Assembly: GCA_023078685.1 (NCBI GenBank) | Contig: JALGAS010000001.1 | Location: 1,116,001 to 1,180,000 of the forward strand | Length of the DNA: 64,000 nt | Source: Neopestalotiopsis rosae | Lineage: Eukaryota > Ascomycota > Sordariomycetes > Amphisphaeriales > Sporocadaceae | Direction of reading: 5' to 3' | Shown: positions 38,243 through 48,860 of the stretch, one piece after another | How positions within the stretch are numbered: position 1 is the first letter of the stretch | Layout of the letters: each line of letters opens with the position of its first letter | Position numbers and translations under genes: made by a program | The notes under the pieces: model-generated | Told to the model about the DNA's origin: nothing | The model's input: only the letters and a program-made list of their open reading frames with translations | Databases searched by the model: none

Positions 38243-38664
38243 AGGGCAAAGGAGTCTTTTTGAGAGCATTTACGCGGAAAGGAGCAAGCAAAGATACCTA
38301 TTGTTTAATTGACAAAATAATTTTGGTCCCATGGATGAACAAGATCTATTCATGGGAATCCGCCATAAGAATCACTTTTCCTCAATGGTCGTATCACTTA
38401 TTATTCTATATATTGAATGTAAAGAATAGGAACTTGAAGGTTGCAAGATTCAATGCTACTAATACTGAAGATGGTAGAAAACAGAGCTGTCTATGCCTAA
38501 ATGGGCAACGATTGGGGGCTTCTGGGTGTGCATTTTCTGCCGCTAAAGGTAAAATGGTCTTGTGCGAACCAAGGTGGGGATCCCGCATCTCAAGTTGCTT
38601 TCTGCTTAAGGAACCTCTTTCACATCACAGTGGTTCCCTCACCCTCCCTCAACCCTAATAAAAG
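38243..38664. other. Gap SRA-YDG to parvulin gene
   Basis: About 420 bases; promoter of the parvulin gene, with a C/T-rich stretch near 38636-38656 before its start. No gene seen. Confidence 0.5.
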
Positions 38665-39192
38665 ATGGCCGGCAAGAAGGGAAAGTCGGACTCCAAGTCG
38701 CAATCCAAGGGCAAGGCCGATGCCGCGCCGGCGCCGACCAAGAAGAAGGGAGCGCAAGCCATCTCGGCTCGCCACATCCTGTGCGACAAGTTCTCCCAGC
38801 GCGAGGAGGCCCTGGCCGAGCTGAGGGACGGGAAGGACTGGAGGGAGGTTTGTGTAAAATACTCGACGGAAAAGGCCCGATCAGGTGAGTCTTTTTCTTC
38901 TTCTTCTTTTTCTTCCTTCATACACATGGTCATCTAGAATATGGATGAAAAGAAAAGGAGAAAGGCATCTTTTTTGCTAATTTGTCCATTGTCGTTAGGT
39001 GGTGATCTTGGCGGTTACAAGCAAAAGGGCTCTCTCCAGCCCGAGTTTGAAGAGGTTGCCTTTGCCATGGACACGGTGGACGAGCACAAGGCTGCCGTCA
39101 AGGGCGAAAAGGAGCCCATGAAGTCGTACAATTATGGCCTCTGCAAGACAGTCTTTGGCTACCACATTATTCTCTTGGAAGGCAAGAAATGA
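38665..39192 (+). CDS. pin4: Parvulin-type peptidyl-prolyl cis-trans isomerase (Pin4/Par14)
   Basis: Exons 38665..38884 and 38999..39192; 137 residues. It catalyses proline cis-trans isomerisation; the human relative PIN4/Par14 is found in the nucleus and on pre-ribosomal particles. A lysine- and serine-rich N-terminus (1 to about 32, ending KKKGAQ) is followed by the rotamase domain: ISARHILCDKFSQ, KDWREVCVKYSTEKARSGGDLGGYKQKGSLQPEFEEVAF and a C-terminal VFGYHIILLEGKK. No WW domain is present and there is no basic phosphate-binding loop, which separates it from Pin1. The intron falls exactly within the conserved SGGDLG. Confidence 0.95.
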
Positions 39193-39304
39193 GTACAGGC
39201 ATTGTTTGCTCAAATGGTAACCTATAGCTTCATACCAAACGTTGTCCCATTACCATTTGCCTTGATAGGCAACTGCAGAATACAAATATAGTTCGAGCTC
39301 CATC

Positions 39305-40467
39305 TCATGTCTGCTTGATTTCGGACTTCTTGGCAGCTGAACCATGTTTACGTCCCCAGTCTCTGACCTTCTTGTCCATATCGGACCTCACAATGACCAT
39401 GACGAGGCCCATGAGCCAAGCCAGGAACCAGTCAATCAGTATTCTTCCCAGACCGCCCCTAGTACTGCCACCAAGCATGCTACCCTTGACTAGACCGGTC
39501 ATAATGTCAGTGGTAACAAGCTCCAGACCGCGCTCCAATCCCTTGATACTTTCCAGTGCAACAATCTCTGGGGTCTGTCCCTTGTCGTCCTCTTCCAACA
39601 TCTTGGTTACGTCAGGTTTGATAAGATTCTCAGCTTCGTATGACTCTGTCAGTATCGTGGCGGGGAAGATGGTGTGCGCACGGATTGGGGCCTCGCTGGG
39701 GTGGGCTGCTGCGTAGAGATTCATCTCCTGGGATAGCGTTTCGCATAGCGAACGTAGGGCGGCCTTCGAGGGACTGTAGGCTCCGTAGCCAGCGATGCTG
39801 TAGAGAGCCAGAAACGAGGCTGTAAAGATAATGTGGCGGGCTGGCTTGGATACCTTTGCCAGATCTTTCTTGGCAGTCTCCTTGGGGTCATCGGCACCCT
39901 CCCGCGCCCCTTTGATCCAGCAATTCACGGCAGCATGTGCCATGTACAAGCTCGAGAAGTAATTGCCATCCATCTGATCTTTGAACGCAGAGACGGGCGT
40001 GTCCGCGAACAGCCCAGGATGCGAGGTTCCAGCGCAGCACCACACAATGTCTGGTGGACTTCCCGAATTCCACGTCACAACTTCGTCAATGACCCTGACA
40101 GATTCCGCCGGCGAGCTCAGGTCGGCGCTGATGTGGTGGAAACGCTGAGTCTCCGAATTTTCAGCCCCTTCCTGTTTGTAATCATGTCAGTCTGCGATCT
40201 TGACATTGCTTGATCGTGACCTTGTCAACCTACTTGTATGTGGTTGATGGCTTCGAGCAGTCTCTTTTGGTCTCGTGCAACAATCACCACATTTGCACCT
40301 CTCTCGGCAAGTATGCGCCCAGCAGCACGGCCCATGCCACGCGAGCCACCCGTGATCACCACGGTCTTTTGGACTCAGTCAGTCAAGGTGCATTCGGCAA
40401 TGTGAGGATATTTTCCACGTACTCTGCCCTTGACCGGAAAGTCATTCTTTGACAGCATGCCTCCCAT
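39305..40467 (-). CDS. tsc10: 3-ketodihydrosphingosine reductase Tsc10/KsrA
   Basis: Three exons on the minus strand: 40467..40423, 40365..40234 and 40171..39305; 347 residues. It is an NADPH-dependent short-chain dehydrogenase that reduces 3-ketodihydrosphingosine to dihydrosphingosine, the second step of sphingolipid synthesis, at the ER. The cofactor motif TGGSRGMG is at 20-27 and the catalytic set includes S178, Y191 and K195 (GYGAYSPSK). [11 protein letters not shown] and [14 protein letters not shown] are typical of this enzyme. A C-terminal membrane segment lies near 305-325 ([18 protein letters not shown]). The start [15 protein letters not shown] matches the family; a longer open frame to 40758 is taken as 5'UTR. 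Confidence 0.94.
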
Positions 40468-41487
40468 CGTTGCGAACTGGCTTTGGATCCCTGGCAGAAG
40501 CGTCAGTCCGACGTATTGCGTCGCTGGAATGAATACGGTACTTGCTTGTCCAGAGCTTATCTTCCTACTTTTATGTAAAAAGCCTCGCGAGCCTGTTGCG
40601 TCTTTCAATGAAATAATTGAAAGGAAATTCTGGAAGTTAGTCGAATCGTGCCGCTGGAAGGAACGCGTTGCATTGAATTTGACAAGTCGAGAGTCGAACG
40701 GGACAGGGGAGAAAAGTGGGTCGAACCGGACCATGCAGATAGTGAAAATAGTGCACATGGAAGCCAGTAAAAGTGTTGTATGTAAGCAGCCACCTGCCAG
40801 GAACTAGAACTTGGCGAGATTAGGTACATAGGTATGCAACATCCTTCTGAACCGAAAAAGGCAACACACTATCTAATGTAGGTTAGAAGTCAGCATTGTA
40901 TGATATGATTGTGTGACCATGTACGAATCATGGTTTGCATTTCAGCACGCCGAAAAGCATGTCAGCAAAACCCCGGATAATACAAGCCTAGAAGCACCAC
41001 CCAAACACGTCCGCTAGTGCAGTCCTTGGTGCCATGATCCATCCTACAACGCCAAGATGCATCCTGCGTTCCTGCTTCTCTACTTTCGTATTTGTTACAC
41101 CCAGCAGGTGCCTACTACCTGGGTAGCCATGGCCATATAATTCATCTCCAAAGACGAATGGCAAATGGAAACTGCGGATGACGACCACCGTATTGTTGCT
41201 TCATCCATAGTCTCTGGCCTGATTCCTGCCTGCCACATCTGAAGACTGCAGCAGGACCAAACAGCCTTTCTTTGAATCAAGGGGCAGGTACTGTAACCCA
41301 TGAGAGAGTAAACAAACTCAAATGTACAACATCTTCTGGCTCAAGAAAGAACAAAACTTTATGCTTCAATTACTTGTCTGTCTATCGTTCTATAATCCAT
41401 TAGAGCACTTGGCTAATTCATAAGAGTCGGCTATCATCATTGTATCACTCTTAATTTACGACAAGTCAATCAGCCCATCCGTCCAGG
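40468..41487. other. Gap tsc10 to rhodopsin-like pseudogene
   Basis: About 1 kb. It contains the tsc10 promoter. No gene seen. Confidence 0.5.
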
Positions 41488-42936
41488 ATGTTTCAATCAA
41501 CTACCACGAGAGCCATGTTGGCCTTCACGTCCATGGCTTTCACATTCGTTACAATACGTGTCTATGCTCGGTACAGTACGCGCGGGGTTTTTCGGTCATT
41601 GCGCCAGGCTGGCTTTCGGTCAACGCGCCAGGGCTTTCGAGCAGACGACTGGCTTATATTGATATCACTGGCGACGCTGATCGCGGCCATGGCGGTCATT
41701 GTCTAGGGTTTGTTCTTCGCTTTGGCTGCTCTCCTAAACCACGATAAAACTAACGAATTGTAAACAGCAACCACTTTTGATTCCAACGGAGCGGAAAACG
41801 CATCGGGCCACGGCACTGTCAAAAATACGCCGAAGGACGGCTTGTTCAATACACTTCTCTACGTCAGCACCTTTTTATACCTCTTCATTACGTCTACTAC
41901 CAGACTGTCCGTCATTTGCACATTGAAAAGGCTTTACGGAATCCATATAGTATTTCGTCGTTCGTTTATAAGACTCCTCGTATCTGTTGTGATATTTTGG
42001 CTAGCAACTTCCCTGGCCAACATCTGGTCTTGTCTAGCGGGCAAGGTGGACTGGGCCGATAACGAAAATCTGCGCTTTTGCTCCATTTATAATCAGTCCT
42101 GGCTCATTTCTGGCGCTCTTGAAGCCGCGGTCGACGTCGCCATCATGTTTCCTACGGCACTAGTTATTTCCAAGATTCGACCCAATGCGAGTCAGAGGCT
42201 CGCGTTTGCTGCTTTATTTTCATGTGGAGTCCTGTAAGTACAACCAAAGACCATGCTCCCCCGGTTTTCTCTTGACCGGTCTAATTCGTTGAAAAGTGTC
42301 ATTGGCTCGGGGATTGTCAAGATGGTCGAGAGTTACCACCCAGAAAGTCAGGATCCGGCAATTGTGAGAAGAGCCATGTTATGGACGACCGTACATTGCT
42401 GTATCGGCATCGTTTGCGCTTGCGTGCCTGTCTGCTGGAACGTCTTCACTGATTGTGTAGCATCCACCCTCATATTCTTTTGCTGTGTTCTCACGAGACA
42501 TTGGAAACGCTTCGTCTTCGGCAAGCCGCGTCCAGTGGAGGATATTGAGCTACAGCCGGTTGGAAGCAATTCATCAACGACACACGTGGAGCCGGAGCCA
42601 GGGATGCTGCCAGAAATACAGGGAGAGATACAGGAAGCGACGGAACCAGATATACAGCCAGAGACGACACATTCAGAGATGCAGCTAGAGGCGCAACCAA
42701 TGACGCAACCACAGATGCAACCACAGACGACACATTCAGAGATGCAACCAGAGAGGCAGCCGGAAATGCAGCCAGAGATTACACATTCAGAGATACAGCC
42801 AGAGGCGCCACCACAAATGCAACCGGAGACGAAACCAGATTGTTGCATAAATTGTTGTTTCAATATTCTTTCTTGCTTGTATGATTGCTGGGCATATCCC
42901 TGGGATCGTTTCATCTCCGCACTCCGCCTCCAGTAG
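41488..42936 (+). pseudogene. Fungal rhodopsin-like membrane protein, interrupted by TAG
   Basis: Three exons fit by splice signals and phase: 41488..41707, 41768..42233 and 42297..42936, about 441 codons. It looks like a fungal rhodopsin/SAT-type seven-helix membrane protein: an N-terminal helix, RADDWLILISL, LYVSTFLYLFITSTTRLSVICTLKRLYG, a helix VSVVIFWLATSLANIWSCL, and a C-rich helix before a soluble tail. The tail (about 365-425) is a Gln/Pro/Met/Thr-rich repeat. One codon, 41704-41706, is TAG in the only frame that joins exon 1 to exon 2, just before the GTTTGT donor. No alternative GT or GC donor with the right phase lies upstream. Everything after it is open and conserved, so this is a recent nonsense change, a sequence error or a read-through case. 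Confidence 0.7.
42655..42830 (+). repeat. Imperfect coding tandem repeat (Q/P/E/M/T-rich tail)
   Basis: Three imperfect copies centred on ACACATTCAGAGAT at about 42668, 42731 and 42782, so the units are 63 and 51 bases (21 and 17 codons). Each encodes a THSEM/I-Q-P core flanked by QPE/QMQP motifs. All unit lengths are multiples of three, so the frame is kept. Confidence 0.75.
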
Positions 42937-43595
42937 AGGAAGAAGAGCTGCAGGCGATTCAGAGGACCGTATAAGAGACACGGCCAGAAATTAAGCCAGA
43001 AATACTGCAAGAGATACCTTCATGGTCAATCGCGCAGGACACTGACTTCTTGCATCATGATTACAAGCGAGATCCAGTATTCACCAAAGTGATTCTAGGA
43101 TACTATCATAGAAAATAAAACAACAGCGTAACTACCAGGAAACTCCGAAAACAAATCGTGATGAGTGTAGCTTCATGTATAACTCACACTTGTAATATGG
43201 ACAGTCGCCGCTTTGGCCGACTTTACCAATTCGCTGAGGTGGCTAAACAGTCAACTACTCGAAACATCAGGGAAAAAAAAAAGAAGAAAAAAGTTGAAGC
43301 AACCCCGAAAGCATTCGGCTTGGATCATTTCCAGGTGTGATGATGATTCTATAACAGGAGGATCTAAGAGACTACGTACATAGCTACCTACCTATGTATG
43401 CAATTATGTTAGTGCCCTGGTTATAGATAACATGAATACTATGTATGGTAGACACCCCTGAAAAGAAGTGGGTCTTCTGAATCCAACGACCAGGCGATTC
43501 AGTATAAGGCAACAACATTCGCGAACATCGTCAGCTGGGTTCGGAAACCAAACAATCCCTTTTTCATGTGTAGGCATTTATTTTATGACTCTAGC
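42937..43595. other. Gap between two damaged accessory genes
   Basis: About 660 bases. No gene seen. A purine-rich stretch (A9 then GAAGAAAAAAG) lies at about 43274-43291. Confidence 0.5.
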
Positions 43596-45212
43596 ATGGC
43601 TAACGTCAGCAGCAGCAATGCCGGCACCAGAATTCGGGGCATGGGCCGTCAGTAAGTTTCCACGTCGCTGTACGAGAAAGAGCGTCGTCTGACAGCGAAA
43701 TAGTGAGGCATACCATACAGCTTTGTATGCTCTGGATCAGTACCGAGGCACCATTGTGACATGCCGCTACCACCCTCCGCTCAGTCTGTGCAGCCTGGAA
43801 GCGCTGGGCACACTCAAGGCGGAATTCTACAACGCCGTTGCGAGTGTTGTTCTTGCACAGCCGCACCCACATGTTGGCATTACTGGCGAACACACCAGAG
43901 ACCCTGGATTTATCCGTCTTGAGCGTTTAGACCTTTCTCAACACGTGGAATGGAGATCGCTTAACAACTCCAGCCAAGTCGAACCGCTTCGTCTGCAGTC
44001 CATGCAGACCCAGATTGATTCCAGATTTGAAGACATCTCGGCCCGGCCCGGCTGGAGAGTCATCGTACTGCATGTGTCGGGAGCAGACTCCCTCGAGGTT
44101 CTCTACGTGTGGAACCATCCGCATCACGACGGCACGAGCGGTAAACTATTCCATCAGCACCTTTTGAGGATTCTCGATGAAAGCCTCGCCCAGCGCAGAG
44201 AACCTGTACTTGAACTTGCCAAAGGATCAGATGGCTTGATTCTCAGCCTCCCCGATCCTTCCGACAAGTTACCGCCGAATCCCGAAATGCTCTCGTGGTG
44301 GCTCATGACGCCGAGATTCTTGTTCAAGGCGCTCTGGAGGGAGGCGAGACCGCCCTCCATCTTTCCGCCCGGGGATACTCATGCAACTTGGGCTCCGATC
44401 AAGCCCAAGCCCTTCACGCCACGGTTTCGTACCTTAAGCGTCAGCCACAAAGTCGTGGAGAATATAGTGCGCGCCTGCCGTCTGCACAAGACCACGCTGA
44501 CGGGTCTTGTCCAGGCCCTCGCCTTGGTCTCCCTGACATCTGCTCTCAAAGACGTAAAGGGATTCGCCAGCAGGACTCCTTATGACTTGCGGCACATCTT
44601 GCCGTCGAATCCTCCACGGTATCATTGGCTACAACCCAAAGATACCATGTGCAACTATGTATCAGTGGTTGATCATGAATTTGACGCCAAGCTGGTCGCG
44701 AGTATTCGATCTCAGATGCCATCCGGGAGGAGCGCGAATGCGAGTCTCTCACCCGAGATCATGGACAAATGCGTCTGGCCCGTGGCGGCCCGGGTACGGC
44801 AGGAGATCCGGGCGAGGCTCGACTCGGGGCTGCTCAATGACTGGATAGGCATCATGAAGTTTGTCTCGGACTGGCGAGCGCAGCAGCAGGCCGAGACGCA
44901 AAAGGCGCGGTACTTTTCATGGCTGGTGACGAATCTGGGAGTTGTAGATGATAACCGGAATATTCGCAAAAAAAAGCAGGGGAACAGCAGCAAGATGAAG
45001 AAGAAGAAGCAGAAGAGGGCTGGTCGGTACGCAGGGCGGAACTGGTGCTTAGCACAGAGATACTCTCGGCCGCCATATCGATATCCATCATTACGGTAAA
45101 GGATGAGCAAATGTGCGTCACTTGCAGCTGGCAGGACTGCATGGTCGAGACTGATCTTGGCGAACGCTTGCTCGGCGACTTGGAACGGTGGCTGCACGAG
45201 ATTGGATCCTAG
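43596..45212 (+). pseudogene. Alcohol acetyltransferase-family enzyme with a frameshift
   Basis: Exon 1 is 43596..43651 and exon 2 runs from 43704. The N-terminus MANVSSSNAGTRIRGMGRHEAYHTALYALDQYRG is restored only by this splice. The product belongs to the alcohol acetyltransferase family (PF07247), which moves acetyl from acetyl-CoA to alcohols; the active-site motif is WNHPHHDGTSG. The frame is good up to an A8 run at 44968-44975, then runs into a lysine-rich tail stopping at 45099. In the neighbouring frame the expected family C-terminus continues (AELVLSTEI, TVKDEQMCVTCSWQDC, DLGERLLGDLERWL) to a TAG at 45210-45212. The A8 run is therefore one base off from an intact reading frame. No intron with matching phase can bridge it. 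It is either a true pseudogene, a homopolymer error in the sequence, or a slippage site. Confidence 0.75.
44968..44975 (+). other. A8 homopolymer at frameshift site
   Basis: Eight A residues follow codon CGC. The frame upstream (homologous to alcohol acetyltransferases) and the frame downstream (homologous C-terminus) differ by one base at this place. Confidence 0.8.
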
Positions 45213-45769
45213 GCCGTCATTGTGTGATGAGGTCCGTAGCACCTCACCTGGATGAATGCGCTGACCATAACGGCTAGTATGCTGACGCTTGGCCGTTGGT
45301 TGACGGCCGGAGAAAGTGTGTCGAAGACAAAGCTGGTATAACTTCTGAGCAGATTGGTTGTTGAATGACGTATGAGAACTGCCACATACCACCGATATGC
45401 TTGAATTGGTCGTAAGTGATAATCTGCAAGGTATGGTCAGTGATTCAAGTGTAGCTACACCTCGGGAGCACTCATGCTCAGCTTCGTCAAAATAGTCCGG
45501 TCTGCCTCCTCTATGCAATAGTCAATTCTCGAATGCTGGCCGCTTAGGTGTTTTTGGAGGCACAATTATGCAGGAAATCGACGTCACATAGTCTTGAAGT
45601 TGCGATATGTTTGTTCTCAATGCAATTTTTCCATTCCGATGCAGTATGTTGTTTGTAGCCTTGTTGGATGATTGTACAACCCAATGAGCCGTAGGGAAAG
45701 ATGAAGTCAAGATCTCATAGTCCCTCTACCTTCTATATCCCTCCTACCATCAACGCCGCGATAGCCAAT
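45213..45769. other. Convergent 3' region, no gene seen
   Basis: About 560 bases between the frameshifted acetyltransferase (plus) and RPS12 (minus). They contain both 3' ends. No gene seen. Confidence 0.5.
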
Positions 45770-46476
45770 TTACTGCTCAGTCTGGAAGTAGTTGAGAAGG
45801 ATGGAGCGCTCGGTCGACTCCTCACCCCAGTCCTTGACGACGACGCAAGAGCAGTTGACGACCTTGCGGGCGTTACCCTCACGGTCCAAGACGCCTGTGA
45901 TTATGAATTAGTCCTTGTCCAAAGCCCAATATTAATGCAGTTCGTAATGGTCACTTACAGAGACCAGCCCACTCGCCGAGCTGCTTGCCATCGGGAACCT
46001 TGATCAGAGGGATCTTGTGCTCGGAGCACAGAGCAATGACCAGCTTCTTGTAGGCCTCCTCCTCGCAGGACTCGTTCAGGACACACATGTGAGCCTGGCG
46101 TCTGTCGAGGGCCTTGGAAGCCTCACGGAGACCACGGGCAAGACCGTCGTGCATCAGGGAGAGCTTCAGAACACCCTTGAGGGCGTCCAGAACGGACATC
46201 TGGCCCTTGGAGGCATCGGCAGAGACTTCGACTTCTTCGGGGGCCTCGGGGGCGTTGTGCTCTTCTACGTCCGACTACAAGAGGGAATTACATGTCAGCA
46301 TTGAGTACAATATGCAATTGCACAAGTGTTGACCCGAGGCGCATTGCGTTGGCCGAGTGGCAAGCATCGTCATATCGTAGCGCATATCCCATAAAACATC
46401 CTTGCACAACAATCGGCAAACGCAATGGCTGGTCGGGCGAAGAAAAGCAGGAGCGGCAAGGGCGATAACTCACCAT
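45770..46476 (-). CDS. rps12: 40S ribosomal protein S12 (eS12)
   Basis: Three coding exons on the minus strand: 46476..46474, 46274..45959 and 45894..45770; 147 residues. It is a structural protein of the small ribosomal subunit. Exon 1 contributes only the ATG, directly followed by the donor GTGAGT; the rest begins [17 protein letters not shown] after a TTGTAG acceptor. Diagnostic sequence: [87 protein letters not shown]. The spliced C-terminus ends [12 protein letters not shown]. It is transcribed divergently from RPS22. Confidence 0.96.
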
Positions 46477-46711
46477 CTTGTAAGTTGTGTGTGATACCGG
46501 TGCGATCCTCGAAGAGTGTCGGTTGGCGAATGGGTGTTGGGGTGGAAGTGGTTGTTGGTGGTGGGTGAAGGGATCGTGTGCAGATTATCCAGACTAGAAC
46601 CTTTTTTCGAGACTTTCGATATGGCGTCCCTCTGCCCTCGTTTGGATGGGCGAATTTCGTGCCTTGCGCTTGACGTGGGGTTCGCGCTCCTAGCAGCCAA
46701 TTGCAGATTGC

Positions 46712-46719
46712 TTAGGGTT
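46712..46719 (+). promoter_or_regulatory. TTAGGGTT box (Tbf1-type) in RP promoter
   Basis: TTAGGGTT matches the Tbf1 recognition core, which is known as an ancestral ribosomal-protein promoter element in ascomycetes. It lies between two divergent ribosomal protein genes, so a shared control role is plausible but inferred. Confidence 0.5.
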
Positions 46720-46920
46720 GCCAAAAGTTTACCCGCTTTTTATCCGGCGGGCCGTGTGGCCTGTGCACCACACCGAAAATTGCTTCCCGTGCGCTGGGAG
46801 CACGGCGCAATATTGCACGAATGGGTCCTCGAACTAGAGTCTGAAACTTTTTTGTCGTCTTGCTCCCCTCCGACAATTTTCAGTACACCACATCACCAGT
46901 CGCCTACGACCCCAACTGAG

Positions 46921-47190
46921 GTAAGTCCCATTACGCGACAATGGGAGAGTGATTCACTCGCAAGATGTCCCCTTCAAGAAGCCGGGGGAGAGCAATCAGG
47001 AACTCACTGTCATGATCCCAGCCGCGCCATTGCGAAGAGCTGGTGATTACCGCTGCTGCCAATGATAACTGGTGGGCGGGTTCACTGATACGCTTCTCCT
47101 CTCCAGTATTGAGCGGGCAGAACCCTCTTGCGGGGGCACTCTCCATGCTCTTGGCTATTGAAGGCTAACCACAACTTGAACCTGGAATAG
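46921..47190 (+). other. Probable 5'UTR intron of rps22
   Basis: A GTAAGT donor follows AACTGAG at 46920. A GCTAAC branch site near 47164 lies about 25 bases before the GGAATAG acceptor at 47190, leaving about 50 bases of leader to the ATG at 47242. Fits the known habit of ribosomal protein genes to carry leader introns; not proved. Confidence 0.5.
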
Positions 47191-47241
47191 ATACCTCATA
47201 TCCCCTTCTCCACGATTTGAGAATCTCATCCAACCGCCAAA

Positions 47242-47919
47242 ATGGTCAAGACCTCCGTCCTCCACGATGCGCTCAACGCCATCAACAACGCCGAGAAGGC
47301 CGGCAAGCGCCAGGTCCTGATCCGCCCCAGCTCCAAGGTCATTGTCAAGTTCTTGACCGTCATGCAGCGCCACGGGTACGTTTTACAATCTCGACAATTT
47401 GATAATGGATTCGGAAGACAATTGCTGGAAAGATTCACCTTTTGCTCGTGGTACACACCAACACACTTTGCTCCCCGACGCCAGCCTTCGGCATGATAAC
47501 TGGATGACGGTCTCAACAATCCCCACGACCATAGTCTTTTAAGTTGCCGATAGATCAATGTGTTACCACGAGCGAGGGAATCTTACACGTGTCTCTGATT
47601 CTTCACATGAAGTTCTCACGTTTAGTTCATCGTTACATATATGCTGACTTGTTCATTCAGCTACATTGGCGAGTTCGAGGAGGTCGATGACCACCGCTCC
47701 GGCAAGATCGTTGTCCAGCTCAACGGCCGCCTCAACAAGACCGGTGTCATCTCTCCCCGCTACAACGTCCAGCTCCGTGACCTCGAGAAGTGGGTTGTCA
47801 AGCTGCTGCCCGCTCGTCAGTTCGGCTACGTCATCCTCACCACCTCCGCTGGTATCATGGACCACGAGGAGGCCCGCCGCAAGCACGTTGCTGGCAAGAT
47901 CATCGGTTTCTTCTACTAA
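47242..47919 (+). CDS. rps22: 40S ribosomal protein S22 (uS8, RPS15a)
   Basis: Exons 47242..47375 and 47661..47919; 130 residues, exactly the family length. It is a universally conserved small-subunit protein binding the central domain of 18S r[41 protein letters not shown], then [35 protein letters not shown], and the C-terminus [28 protein letters not shown] are unmistakable. The intron of 285 bases (GTACGT..TTCAG) is long for this genome. Codon use is strongly C-ending, as for highly expressed fungal genes. Start context CAAAATGGTC is good. Confidence 0.97.
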
Positions 47920-48860
47920 GCGGAACGCTTCGATGAATCAGTAAAAATGGGGCAAGGGAAACGACGGTTATCAAAAAGCATTGGCGGGCGTTTGGGGGGC
48001 ATGAATTGGCCTAGATCTGGCCTCAATATTCTGTAGCCAAATGAAGCAATGACAAAGATGTGCTTGTTTCACCACCCCAATTACTGTTGAACCTCAAAAC
48101 TGCATTCTGTGATATCAAGTACCAGTCTACGCTGCCGTTTTCTTCAGCCTTATGACGGCCTAGTTCTCGGCTGTGATATCACGTATATGATTAGCGTTTG
48201 TACCCAGTGATGCGTTTTCACATGCGCAACCAATAAACGTTATGTGATAGAGTTGAACCACCCGGATTGGCTCTGACTTCTTCAGGTATGCAAGTATTGA
48301 ACATTCAAACATTGGGACTCTGTGAATATGATAAAGGAGACTATTCAGTGAAAGGTGGGATACTTTGTGCGACTAAACCTTCACGTGAATAAGAGCTTCA
48401 CTGGACCGCACAGAGACGTTTGCGACGCGCCAAATCTAGATTGACGCCGCGTCAGAATTGGGCCATGATAGGTATGGCCCAGACCCAGAAGCGCGTTTCC
48501 AATAGGTATTGCGGTACGTACAGGCCTTGCATGCATGGGCAGCGGCGAGCATTAACTTCACTAACCGTTTAGGTACATCCACCCCCTGGATCCACAGTCC
48601 ACCTTGAGCCTTGAATTGATTGATGCTTGCCATGACTTCTCCGTCGCAACATTTCCTCGACTCGACCACGACAGCATTTGGAGGTTATGTGCTGAACCCC
48701 ATGGCTTGAGCGCTCTGCTTTCTTTGCCAGAGTGATGTGATCTTTATTCTTACAATACATTGCTTTGTCCTACATCTTTGCAGAAGCAGTTCCCTACGCC
48801 GACCGAACGGCCTTTGCAGCCGCTTTCTTGGAACAGCCTTCTTTTTTTTGGAGAAAAGGC
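47920..48860. other. Gap rps22 to GT90 gene
   Basis: About 940 bases, with rps22 3'UTR on the left and the GT90 promoter on the right. The frame open from 48765 to the GT90 start uses a TTG and is not taken as coding. Confidence 0.5.

Larger units (their letters stand above)
46477..47241. promoter_or_regulatory. Shared divergent promoter of rps12 and rps22
   Basis: The two starts are 765 bases apart and point away from each other. The region holds a TTAGGGTT box at 46712-46719 and a probable 5'UTR intron of rps22 (46921-47190). The long plus-strand frame at 46516-47046 crosses the box and the intron donor and has no domain, so it is not called as a gene. Confidence 0.6.

Noticed and set aside
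46516..47046. 176-codon frame in the rps12/rps22 promoter
   Set aside because: No domain, crosses the promoter box and a strong GTAAGT donor; most likely chance.
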